Positions 17,350 through 24,851 of a DNA stretch of 64,000 nt are shown here, piece by piece. Numbering within the stretch: position 1 is the stretch's first letter; each line of letters opens with the position of its first letter. The DNA is from Lysinibacillus irui (GTDB lineage: Bacteria; Bacillota; Bacilli; Bacillales_A; Planococcaceae). The position numbers and the translations under genes were made by a program. A model generated the notes under the pieces. That model saw only the letters and a list, made by a program, of their open reading frames with translations. It ran no database searches and had not been told where the DNA came from. The DNA lies in contig NZ_CP113527.1 of NCBI RefSeq assembly GCF_028877475.1, positions 2,411,501 to 2,475,500 of the forward strand, read 5' to 3'.

Positions 17350-17381
17350 GCTGTGGCGTTTGCTGACGCTGCGGCTTTTTT
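17350..17381 (+). repeat. Dispersed terminator-like hairpin, copy 3
   Basis: GCTGTGGCGT pairs with ACGCTGCGGC across TTGCTG and is followed by six T. No plus-strand gene ends before it. Confidence 0.6.
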
Positions 17382-17788
17382 GTGCATTTTTCTGTGCTAT
17401 AAATTTGATTCACTTACTTATACGCGATAATTAAACGATACGAACAGTAGCACTTGAGTTCAAACATGAATAAAAACTAAATGACAAGCTATAGAGCAGG
17501 AAATAGATGTTTATGTCTTATTCCTTTTTTTGAGTATTTGAATTGATAACGTCCAATTTAAGTTCTTATAAAGATATAGATATTTCTACTATGTAATAAG
17601 CCTTGGTATATAAGAACACCTTTGTTTATAAGTTTTCTATTGAAAAAATATCTACTAATTCATCTCTACAATTTTTTTATTTTTTGGAAATATGATTAAT
17701 ACGACCAAGGAAAGTAACAACCTATTACATATTATGAAAAGGTAATCTGCAGATTATAGATCTTTACATTGGAGGGGGTGAAAATTAC
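17382..17788. other. Upstream region of the 113-aa gene
   Basis: AT-rich spacer without an open frame behind a ribosome binding site. It should contain the promoter of the gene at 17789; no consensus was firmly located. Confidence 0.3.
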
Positions 17789-18130
17789 ATGCCATTAACA
17801 ACTGGACCAATAGAAAATACAGGAAATCAACCAGCTAATGCAACTAGCGTTCGTGTCAAAATTCTCAATCTTACTGGAGGTCAACTTACTGGCGTAGTTC
17901 GAGTTTTTAGACTAAACGGTACAAGACACCTTATATCAACAACTCCATTTAGCGTGGGTGCAAACGCTTCTGCTTTTGTAACACCAGGTTTAGGAAATTC
18001 GGCTCAATATGAAGTTGAAATTGCTCCTAACCAAACAGGAGGATTATATAGTGTTTACGGACGAACTGCTTCAGGGGTTATCATTACTGCCCAAAGACTT
18101 GTGCACTCAGAATTAACAGAAATTCTTTAA
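17789..18130 (+). CDS. Hypothetical beta-rich surface-type protein, 113 aa
   Basis: The protein begins MPLTTGPIENTGNQPANATS and is rich in Thr, Ser, Asn, Gly and Val, with alternating hydrophobic residues predicting beta strands (SVRVKILNLTGG, VVRVFRLNGTRHLIS, YEVEIAPNQTGGLYSVYGRTA). It lacks Cys and a signal peptide. TTGGAGGGGGTG lies upstream of the ATG and a strong terminator follows. Composition resembles spore surface proteins of Bacillaceae, but no family is recognised. A decayed copy of the 3' half and of the downstream sequence exists at 4690-4860, so the gene has been duplicated and lost once. Confidence 0.65.
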   Translation: MPLTTGPIENTGNQPANATSVRVKILNLTGGQLTGVVRVFRLNGTRHLISTTPFSVGANASAFVTPGLGNSAQYEVEIAPNQTGGLYSVYGRTASGVIITAQRLVHSELTEIL

Positions 18131-18162
18131 TTTCCCATCAGATTTTAACAGTTAAAATCATA

Positions 18163-18192
18163 AAAGCCCTATAGCTTGCTATAGGGCTTTCC
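18163..18192 (+). terminator. Intrinsic terminator
   Basis: AAAGCCCTATAG pairs exactly with CTATAGGGCTTT across a CTTG loop, just after the 113-aa gene. Confidence 0.85.
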
Positions 18193-18493
18193 TATTCATT
18201 CATTTACCTCCGACTTATCCCCTTTCTGTATTGATCAGTAACAAGAAAAAAATCTATCTCCTTATATTTCTTCAAATTTCATATTATACTTTCAATTATT
18301 TAAGCTATACAAAAAATCACATTCATTAAAGGTTGAAATCATTTCTTTATAGACATATTACCAATCGCCTTCCAATCTTTATTCATAAAATATTTATATA
18401 GGATAAGATGTATTCTCTTGGGGATTTTTTCCTTGTAACAGATACCTATAATTTACAGGGTCCACAACATATTAAAAAGGGAGGTGAGGAAAG
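18193..18493. other. Intergenic, nothing recognised
   Basis: AT-rich sequence without open frames behind ribosome binding sites; the promoter of the gene at 18494 is expected in its last 100 bases. Confidence 0.3.
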
Positions 18494-18697
18494 ATGAAAA
18501 AATTGGACCAACAAAAATTTATTTGCCACAGTGAAAATAATCGAGTATTTCGGCACCGTATAAACGCTATTGACATAGATTCCAATGAATCACCTTTAGA
18601 GGTTATTCCTGAAGAAGAAGTTATTCTCCCAATAAAAAATAGATATTTCTATAAACTTGCAGATGATATTGCTTTAACAAATGGAGCAATCTTCTAA
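18494..18697 (+). CDS. Hypothetical protein, 67 aa
   Basis: A small protein starting MKKLDQQKFICHSENNRVFR behind AAAGGGAGGTGAGG, one of the strongest ribosome binding sites in the window. The middle is acidic (IDIDSNESPLEVIPEEEV) and the end is mixed. No motif is recognised. The strong initiation signal and isolated position suggest a highly expressed small protein, perhaps in sporulation, but this is a guess. Confidence 0.55.
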   Translation: MKKLDQQKFICHSENNRVFRHRINAIDIDSNESPLEVIPEEEVILPIKNRYFYKLADDIALTNGAIF

Positions 18698-18884
18698 ATT
18701 TATTTTCGGATAATAATGGCAATTCATGAACATAATTAAAACACTTTAATCCTCATGGATAGATCAATCTTTACCTTAAAACTGTCACCTAAGAGACACC
18801 GGTCAGTATAAAGTAACTTAAGATTCGTTAACCCGAAACCCAATTCATACTGGTACAATCACAACCAGAACTCCATTAGAAAGG

Positions 18885-18956
18885 TAAATATAGTTTAGCT
18901 TTTAGCCTAACACTCCTATTTTGGTGCTAAGGGTTACTTTTATCTGAGTGACCCTT
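18885..18956 (+). ncRNA. Degenerate repeated RNA-like element, copy F
   Basis: Contains TTTAGCTTTTAGCCTAAC in place of the first stem, ACTCC in place of CCTCC, then GGGTTACT/AGTGACCC. It keeps the order and spacing of copies B, C and E but the stems are weaker, so it looks like a decayed member. Confidence 0.35.
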
Positions 18957-19187
18957 AAGATCTTTGTTTTATTTGTCTAAAAATCAGTTACATCTAATCC
19001 CTAATATTTACCGATACTTCACGAATAAATTACTGAAAAATGAATTCTTTATGGAAGGCAATATGACTGATATTTGGATCGTTATCCTTCAATTATAGTA
19101 CTGCCTCCCTGCCGAAGTATATTTACCTTTTAAGGATGCAAATAAATTATAGAAGTGCCATATTATATATAGGAGGATTTTTAAGTA

Positions 19188-19588
19188 GTGATGGTGATTG
19201 GGATTATGCTTTACACCAACACCACTAATAAAAAGTTATCGATCACTACTTTATGGACAACTATATATCATACAAAAGCCAATTGAACGTATTTTATTAT
19301 TTCAGGAAACAGGTGAACAGTATACTCGAGAACAACGAGCACAACTATTTGAGCTACTATATGATGCATTTGCGGATGTTGCTAATCATACTGGTGGCGG
19401 TCTACAGATGGAGCCCTCTATTAAAGAACAATATTTTGGAGGATTTCAATATAAAGAACGAATATCTTCAATGCTTGAATGCCTACATAGAAGCGAGAAC
19501 CCCAGAAAAACGTGAGGAAGCCCATTTACAACTGAAGGAACAATATGAAGCCTATCAGATATTTTTAAAAAAGGCGGAAACAAATTAG
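19188..19588 (+). pseudogene. Hypothetical gene broken by frameshifts
   Basis: AGGAGGATTTTTAAGTA precedes a GTG at 19188, but that frame ends after about 30 codons. A coherent helical protein is spread over the other frames: YRSLLYGQLYIIQKPIERIL...QTGEQYTREQRAQLFELLYDAFADV in one, then from about 19440 NEYLQCLNAYIEARTPEKRE...QYEAYQIFLKKAETN in the next. At least one and probably two frame changes are needed to read it. Function unknown. Confidence 0.5.
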
Positions 19589-19709
19589 TTAAACCATTTG
19601 AGTAAGGGCTTCGATACACCTGATTAAGTTTCATAAAAAAAACCTATATGTTAACTTAAATAATAATCCGTGTTAACATATTATATATCATTATTTTGGG
19701 GGTGTTTTT

Positions 19710-19898
19710 TTGTCTGGCAAGAATAAATCATTGCTTGGCTCGGTTACTAGTTTGGCTTTACTTACTTTAGGAGGATATCGAATCTTTACAAACAACTTAG
19801 AAGCTATGTCCATTCTCGTAGCCTATGTTTTCTTTATTTGCGGACTGATAGGCTTTATTTTTAATGTAATAAAGTTATCTAAAATTCCTAGAACCTAA
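19710..19898 (+). CDS. Small two-helix membrane protein, 62 aa
   Basis: The gene starts at TTG 19710, seven bases after GGGGGTG. It reads SGKNKSLLGSVTSLALLTLG, then a second hydrophobic helix (MSILVAYVFFICGLIGFIFNVI), then a basic tail KLSKIPRT. Two transmembrane helices with both ends probably inside. No family recognised. Confidence 0.5.
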   Translation: MSGKNKSLLGSVTSLALLTLGGYRIFTNNLEAMSILVAYVFFICGLIGFIFNVIKLSKIPRT

Positions 19899-20024
19899 CG
19901 TTGTCATATTACAACCTTTCAAATTTAAATCGAGTACCGTTCCCTTTCTTTTTTCTAACAGGCCCAGAAATACTTCATGGGTTTACATATGTTAAGTCTA
20001 GAGCACAAAGAAGGGCGGAATGAA

Positions 20025-20204
20025 ATGGATCCACGGTTAGCACAATTGCTTCAAAAAGTAAGTTTATATGGTACGTTAGCGAAATACTATGAACATATTG
20101 ATCCAGAGAAACATATGTATTTTTACGAACAACATTTTAAGTATGAAACACAACTTGTTCAACTGTATTGGCAACTTCACAGAGAAAATCCATATGCCTA
20201 TTAA
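20025..20204 (+). CDS. Hypothetical protein, 59 aa
   Basis: A soluble small protein starting MDPRLAQLLQKVSLYGTLAK and rich in Tyr, His and Gln (YYEHIDPEKHMYFYEQHFKY), ending LHRENPYAY. The ATG at 20025 has GAAGGGCGG six bases upstream; an earlier in-frame ATG at 19977 lacks a site. Its terminator was split by the insertion sequence that begins 29 bases after the stop. Function unknown; Tyr-rich composition may suggest a spore or coat role. Confidence 0.55.
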   Translation: MDPRLAQLLQKVSLYGTLAKYYEHIDPEKHMYFYEQHFKYETQLVQLYWQLHRENPYAY

Positions 20205-20299
20205 TTCAAAAAAGACCAGTAGCTCCTTTTTTTGATATGCTCCCTATTAGGTAGACAGATGAAAAAATAAAATCTGTTTATCTAAGGGGAGTATTTTTT

Positions 20300-20980
20300 A
20301 TGGGGCGAAGCAAACATTCACTCGAGTTGAAACTATATATCCTTCAATTGTTCGAAGAAGGTCACTATTCTATCAATGAATTGTGTGAAAGGTTTTCAAT
20401 AGATCATCAAACTTTTCATAGATGGAAAATGAAATTTGAGGCAGGTGGACGTGAAGGATTACAAGAAGCTACTTCATGTAAGTTCTATTCAAAAGAGTTA
20501 AAATTAGCGGCTGTGGAGGACTACATTCAACGAAATTATTCACAGATGGAGGTGTTGGCGAAATACGAGATTAGCAGTACCTCCGTTTTAAAAAGCTGGG
20601 TAAAAAAGTATACTAGTCATAGTGAAATAAAAGATTCAGGTAAAGGAATGAGTCAAGCTATGACCGAAGGAAGAAAGACAACTTTTGAAGAACGTATTGA
20701 GATTGTCGAGTACTGTTTGAAGCACCAGAAAAATTATCAGTTGGCAGCGCATACCTATGGTGTTTCGTATCAACAGGTATATCAATGGACGAAGAAATTT
20801 GAAACGAATGGTGAAGAGGGATTACGTGATCGTCGTGGTCGCACAAAAGATGAAGTCGAATTAACCGTTGAGGAGAAATTGAAATTAGAGATTCAACGTA
20901 TTGAACGTGAAAATGAACGTTTACGTGCAGAAAATTTATTTTTAAAAAAGTTAGAGGAAATCGAAAGGAGGCATCGTTAA
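20300..20980 (+). CDS. IS3-family transposase OrfA
   Basis: A 226-aa protein with two helix-turn-helix units (about residues 20-45, INELCERFSIDHQTFHRWKM, and 140-165, NYQLAAHTYGVSYQQVYQW), each followed by a basic stretch, and a C-terminal leucine-zipper-like coiled coil (KLKLEIQRIERENERLRAENLFLKKLEE). It binds the element ends. The long form with several HTH units is typical of the IS150 group. GGGGAG lies upstream of the ATG. The A AAA AAG heptamer lies in frame near the end, in the usual place for a -1 shift into OrfB. Confidence 0.9.
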   Translation: MGRSKHSLELKLYILQLFEEGHYSINELCERFSIDHQTFHRWKMKFEAGGREGLQEATSCKFYSKELKLAAVEDYIQRNYSQMEVLAKYEISSTSVLKSWVKKYTSHSEIKDSGKGMSQAMTEGRKTTFEERIEIVEYCLKHQKNYQLAAHTYGVSYQQVYQWTKKFETNGEEGLRDRRGRTKDEVELTVEEKLKLEIQRIERENERLRAENLFLKKLEEIERRHR

Positions 20981-21873
20981 GCCAAATACGTCTACAGCAA
21001 CGCTATTTAGCGATTCAAGATTTACATCGAGAGGAAGAACTTTCGATTCTTTTACTATGTGAAATAGCTGATGTTTCGCGTGCAGCTTACTATAAGTGGT
21101 TAAGTCGCAAGCCTTCTAACAGAGAAGTTGAAAATGAAGCCATTTTAAAGGACATTCATCTCCTTTACCAACAAGTAGATGGTATTTACGGCTATCGTCG
21201 TACAACGTTGACAATCAATCGTCAGCGAAAAGAAAATAATCAAACGATGGTTAACGAAAAGCGTATTTATCGTTTAATGCAGATTAGTGGATTGAAGTCT
21301 GTTATTCGTAGAAAGCGCAAGCCTTATCGTAAATCCCCAGCACATCATGTGGCGGAGAACGTATTAAATAGAGCATTTACATCGAAAAAGCCCAATGAAA
21401 AATGGTGTACAGATGTCACAGAGTTTAAGTATGGAAACGGGAAAAAAGCTTATTTAAGTGCAATTATCGATTTATATGATGGTTCAATTGTGAGTTATGT
21501 GTTAGGTCATTCGAATAATAATTCCCTTGTTTTCAAAACAATCAAATCAGCTATTCAATCATTACAATCAGGCGAACAGCCATTAATACATAGTGATCGA
21601 GGTTTTCAATATACATCGAAGGAATTTAAGCGAATTGTGGATACAGCCAATATGACACAGAGTATGTCCCGTGTTGGTCGATGTATTGATAACGGACCAA
21701 TTGAATCATTTTGGGGCACATTGAAGTGTGAGAAGTATTATTTACATAAGTACGATTCATATGAAGAGTTAAAACTAGCGATTGATGAGTATATTCATTT
21801 TTATAATTACTATCGTTATCAGAAACGATTAAACGGCTTGAGTCCGTTAGAATTCAGGACTCAAGCCGCTTAA
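20950..21873 (+). CDS. IS3-family transposase OrfB (read by -1 frameshift)
   Basis: The frame is open from 20950 to 21873 without a good start of its own, as expected when it is made as an OrfAB fusion. It contains the HTH_21 region (YGYRRTTLTINR) and the rve DDE integrase core: first Asp in WCTDVTEF, second Asp in IHSDRGFQYTS, and Glu in NGPIESFWGTLKCE with the usual 35-residue spacing. An SD-like AAAGGAGG lies just after the slippery site. The catalytic residues are intact. Confidence 0.9.
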   Translation, partial: VRGNRKEASLSQIRLQQRYLAIQDLHREEELSILLLCEIADVSRAAYYKWLSRKPSNREVENEAILKDIHLLYQQVDGIYGYRRTTLTINRQRKENNQTMVNEKRIYRLMQISGLKSVIRRKRKPYRKSPAHHVAENVLNRAFTSKKPNEKWCTDVTEFKYGNGKKAYLSAIIDLYDGSIVSYVLGHSNNNSLVFKTIKSAIQSLQSGEQPLIHSDRGFQYTSKEFKRIVDTANMTQSMSRVGRCIDNGPIESFWGTLKCEKYYLHKYDSYEELKLAIDEYIHFYNYYRYQKRLNGLSPLEFRTQAA

Positions 21874-21919
21874 TACATTTTTTATTATTTCCACTGTCTA
21901 CTTGACGGGGTGCAGTTCA

Positions 21920-21945
21920 TTTAGAGAGCCTGGTCTTTGTTTTGC
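21920..21945 (-). terminator. Right half of a terminator split by the IS
   Basis: AGAGAGCCTGGTCTTT here and AAAGACCAGTAGCTC at 20211-20225 are complementary (GACCAG/CTGGTC and GCTC/GAGC). Without the IS and one copy of the TTT duplication they form a single hairpin between convergent genes. Confidence 0.65.
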
Positions 21946-23340
21946 TCAATTTTTCTTTGTTCCTGAAATACCTTTCTTGTCCCTTATATAGTCTATTGGA
22001 GCTCGAATAATACTATCGAATAAATCAGTTGGTTTACGTGGTATAGCAGGTGTCATGAAATTAGTGCCTAAAGATTTTAAGCTTAGTAAATGATGGATTA
22101 GCCATGCAAGGGCGAGCATTTGTCCAAACAAGCCAAACAGTCCGGCAGATAAGATAAAAATATATCGTACAAATCGACTTGCATTACTCATTAAAAATAT
22201 AGGGGGAAGAAAGGATAGTAACGCTGATGTAGCTACTAATACAATAAGAATATTACTTAAAAGACCAGCTTGCACTGCAGCTGTTCCAATAACTATACCG
22301 CCAACGATACCGATTGTTTGCCCTACCTTTGTCGGCATTCGAGAACCCGCTTCTCGTAAAACTTCAACGATCAGTTCAATAAACAACACTTCTATAAGAG
22401 GTGGAAATGGAACTTTACTCCTCGATTCCTGAAGATTTAATAATAATTCATATGGTAAAATTTCCGGATGAAAAGTTAAGGCTGATATATACATCGGCGT
22501 AATCATGATTGTAAGGAAAAAGCCAAAAAAGCGTAACATTCTTAATAATGAAGCCGTCGTCCATCGGTTATAATAATCCTCAACCGACACAAACATCTCA
22601 AAAAATGATGTTGGACAAACAATCGCAGTTTGGCTATTGTCTAGAAAAACAATAATTCTGCCGTCAATTAAATAGCGACAAACACTATCGGGTCTTACGG
22701 TCATGTAATATTGTGGAAATGGTGAAAAAGGATTGTCTTCAATTAGTTGTTTCAAGACTGAGACATCAGTAATTAAAGGATAATCAATTTGATCGATTCG
22801 ATTTCTTAAATTCTCTAAATTTTTCTCATTGACTATGTTTTCCATATACATAATAGAAATTTTTATATTTGCCTCGGAACCAATGATACGGTTTTCATTT
22901 TTTAGCATAGGGCTTTGAATGCGCCTACGCAGTAAAGAAATATTCGTTTCTAACGATTCAGTAAAGGCATCCTGTGGGCCAATAACAGTTGATTCTGTTT
23001 CTGTGTTAGCAATTGCCCTGGTCGGTGCACTATAAGTATCAACACTTACCAATCCGTTCGTTTCATGAAAATATAAAAGCGTTTGCCCCGCATTTAATTT
23101 TTTGACAGCTTCACTAATTTTCTTTGAATCCACATATTCAGAAATTTGATGTATTTGTTTAATATTATTGGCTAAAGGGATATAAACCATCGTTTGAATG
23201 GTCATCTTTTCCACTAAAGAAGAAAAGTAAATAACCGTCACATCTCCTTCTTCAGTAGAAGTCATTTTAAATTTAACATCATCTACTTCGTAAGTTTCCT
23301 GTTTTAGTTTAGCAATTATTTGCCAAGCTGCCTCGTCCAT
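21946..23340 (-). CDS. Spore germination protein, GerA family A subunit
   Basis: A 464-aa protein of the GerAA/GerKA family. The soluble N-terminal region ends with the conserved ESLETNISLLRRRI, and the membrane part has about five helices with the signature REAGSRMPTKVGQTIGIVGGIVIGTAAVQAG (about residues 330-360). In Bacillus the A subunit sits with B and C subunits in the spore inner membrane and senses germinants. Here it stands alone: no GerB-type transporter or GerC lipoprotein adjoins, the nearest GerC-type gene being 10 kb away on the other strand. GGGGGATC precedes the ATG. An upstream regulator is not evident. Confidence 0.92.
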   Translation of the reverse strand: MDEAAWQIIAKLKQETYEVDDVKFKMTSTEEGDVTVIYFSSLVEKMTIQTMVYIPLANNIKQIHQISEYVDSKKISEAVKKLNAGQTLLYFHETNGLVSVDTYSAPTRAIANTETESTVIGPQDAFTESLETNISLLRRRIQSPMLKNENRIIGSEANIKISIMYMENIVNEKNLENLRNRIDQIDYPLITDVSVLKQLIEDNPFSPFPQYYMTVRPDSVCRYLIDGRIIVFLDNSQTAIVCPTSFFEMFVSVEDYYNRWTTASLLRMLRFFGFFLTIMITPMYISALTFHPEILPYELLLNLQESRSKVPFPPLIEVLFIELIVEVLREAGSRMPTKVGQTIGIVGGIVIGTAAVQAGLLSNILIVLVATSALLSFLPPIFLMSNASRFVRYIFILSAGLFGLFGQMLALAWLIHHLLSLKSLGTNFMTPAIPRKPTDLFDSIIRAPIDYIRDKKGISGTKKN

Positions 23341-23532
23341 CCAAACGATCCCCCTTTGCTCAATTTTCTTTTTAGTTTATCTGGTTCTTCATGTAATTAT
23401 GCTAAAAAATGAAAGCTATATATATAAATAAAATAAGAAAACCCATTGCCAATTAAGGCAACGGGCTTGAATTACGATGACATTTAAAATTTAACACATC
23501 TTACTAAACAATTTCTGAACAAATTTCTCTGA

Positions 23533-23570
23533 AATAAAAAAGAAAACCACTCTATAACAAGTGGTTTTCT
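23533..23570 (-). terminator. Terminator of the cold shock gene
   Basis: AGAAAACCACT pairs with AGTGGTTTTCT; on the minus strand it is followed by TTTTTTATTTC, so it ends the csp transcript 19 bases after the stop. Confidence 0.85.
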
Positions 23571-23589
23571 TTCTTCATTCATTTAAGAA

Positions 23590-23790
23590 TTAAAGTTTTA
23601 CGATGTTAGCAGCTTGAGGTCCGCGTTGGCCTTCTTCTACTGTGAATTCAACTTTTTGGCCTTCTTCAAGTGATTTGAAACCTTCACCTTGGATTGCTGA
23701 GAAGTGAGCGAATACGTCTTGTCCGCCTTCTACTTCGATGAAGCCAAAACCTTTTTCTGCATTAAACCATTTTACTGTACCTTGTGTCAT
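23590..23790 (-). CDS. Cold shock protein, CspA/CspB family
   Basis: A 66-aa single cold-shock domain with RNP1 KGFGFIEV and RNP2 VFAHFSAI. It binds single-stranded RNA and DNA and acts as an RNA chaperone. The ATG at 23790 begins [22 protein letters not shown] lies upstream. The leader is about 140 nt from a predicted promoter at 23937-23965 and contains a 20-bp stem-loop followed by nine U, so expression is likely controlled in the leader, as for other csp genes. A clear terminator follows. Confidence 0.95.
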   Translation of the reverse strand: MTQGTVKWFNAEKGFGFIEVEGGQDVFAHFSAIQGEGFKSLEEGQKVEFTVEEGQRGPQAANIVKL

Positions 23791-23838
23791 AATCAATGAC
23801 CTCCATTTTAAACTTATTAAATAAAATCATAATACTTT

Positions 23839-23899
23839 AAAAAAAAACACATACTACAAAAAGTATTAATCAAAAAACGAATACTCTTTGTAATATGTG
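23839..23899 (-). promoter_or_regulatory. Structured csp leader: 20-bp stem-loop with U9 tract
   Basis: On the minus strand the arms at 23899-23880 and 23867-23848 form a 20-bp helix with only two non-Watson-Crick positions, both G-U in minus-strand RNA (they would be C-A mismatches on the other strand), followed by nine U. It lies between a predicted promoter and the csp gene. It looks like an intrinsic terminator or attenuator within the leader. Confidence 0.65.
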
Positions 23900-23936
23900 A
23901 ATTCATTGTTTGTTTACGCACGATTTTATTAACTTA

Positions 23937-23965
23937 ACTATATAACAAAAAATTATATTTGTCTA
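23937..23965 (-). promoter_or_regulatory. Predicted sigma-A promoter for the csp gene
   Basis: On the minus strand TAGACA, a 17-base spacer and TATAGT fit the vegetative consensus. Transcription would start near 23930, giving a leader of about 140 nt. Confidence 0.55.
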
Positions 23966-24099
23966 GTCCAAACGTAAATTTTTTTAAATTTGGTCTTGGA
24001 AACCAATTTGGTTAAAACCTTTGATCTTGTCTAATTAAAGTGATTTACTAAAAATTCACAACATAAAAGGGACATTTTTTTGTATAAGTAGCCTTTTTT

Positions 24100-24215
24100 T
24101 ACACAAATTAATAGGGAGTGTATCGCACGCACTTATTTGGTTGTGACGCTAGTTGACCGTCACAGCCTCCCCATTTGTTACTTAGGGTCACTTTAAAGCC
24201 CGGTGACCCTAAATT
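24100..24215 (+). ncRNA. Repeated RNA-like element, copy D
   Basis: Nearly identical to copy A in AGTGTATCGCACGCACTT and GACGCTAGTTGACCGTCAC. The stem GGTTGTGACG/CGTCACAGCC is followed by CCTCCCC (overlapping its 3' arm), ATTTGTTACTTA and GGGTCAC/GTGACCC. There is no clear T-run, unlike copy A. Confidence 0.5.
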
Positions 24216-24239
24216 ATTTCTTCACCTGTTGAAGCAAAG

Positions 24240-24266
24240 AAAAAAGCATCTCTTTTAAAGATGCTT
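24240..24266 (-). terminator. Terminator of the 54-aa gene
   Basis: AAGCATCT pairs with AGATGCTT; on the minus strand it is followed by TTTTTTC. The stem overlaps the stop codon of the gene. Confidence 0.65.
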
Positions 24267-24429
24267 ATTGAGACAATTCTTCAGATGAAGTTTTTTCAAA
24301 CTCTAATATATGTCCATCTATTTTTGCTTTTTCTTGTTCCTCGATAAATTCTTCTTTTAGTTCATCAAGTCTGGAATTATGTGTTTTTTGATAACCCGGA
24401 AATAGATTGTAATCTACTGGTTTCCCCAT
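24265..24429 (-). CDS. Hypothetical acidic protein, 54 aa
   Basis: A small acidic protein starting MGKPVDYNLFPGYQKTHNSR, followed by a charged helix LDELKEEFIEEQEKAKIDGH. AAGAGGTG lies eight bases before the ATG at 24429, which is preferred over an upstream in-frame ATG lacking a site. A terminator overlaps the stop. No family recognised. Confidence 0.55.
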   Translation of the reverse strand: MGKPVDYNLFPGYQKTHNSRLDELKEEFIEEQEKAKIDGHILEFEKTSSEELSQ

Positions 24430-24851
24430 AAGTTCACCTCTTATCTCAGTTTTTATTTTATTATAGGGTATATTGATATTTTCTGACAATTGTTTATACT
24501 CTTTTTGATTATATGGACTGACAAGACACTACAACTGAAGCCTTATAAATCATTGATAAATATACATAATGGCCTAGGAAAATATTATTTGAATACTATG
24601 ATTTCATTAAACCTTTATTAATATAAATGTCACTATTAAAATAAAAACACTCATTTGACGTTTCTATAAAATAGGTGTTCAAGATTACCCCTCTCCCCTC
24701 CCCATATATGATGAAAAAATCTTAAGAAATCTTCATAAATATTCTCAATAATTATTAATAATTGCCATTTACAATAATGAAGGTCGACAGTCAACACATG
24801 TTTTATGTGTGTGGACCATGAACAGAATCAATTAGTTGGGAGCGTTTTATC
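24430..24851. other. Intergenic with hairpin near 24780-24816
   Basis: Divergent promoter region between the 54-aa gene and the VanZ-like gene. A GGTC...CACAT/ATGTG...GACC stem lies 35 bases before the VanZ-like start and may be an operator or leader structure. Nothing else is recognised. Confidence 0.35.

Larger units (their letters stand above)
20233..21919 (+). mobile_element. IS3-family insertion sequence (IS150-like organisation), intact
   Basis: A 1687-bp element with imperfect terminal inverted repeats: left end TGATATGCTCCC...GTAGACAG, right end (complement) TGAACTGCACCCC...GTAGACAG, and TTT flanking both sides as a 3-bp target duplication. Two reading frames (orfA, orfB) overlap with the slippery sequence A AAA AAG at 20944-20950. 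Both frames appear intact, so the copy may be active. It lies in the loop of a terminator between the 59-aa gene and the GerA-type gene. Confidence 0.9.
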
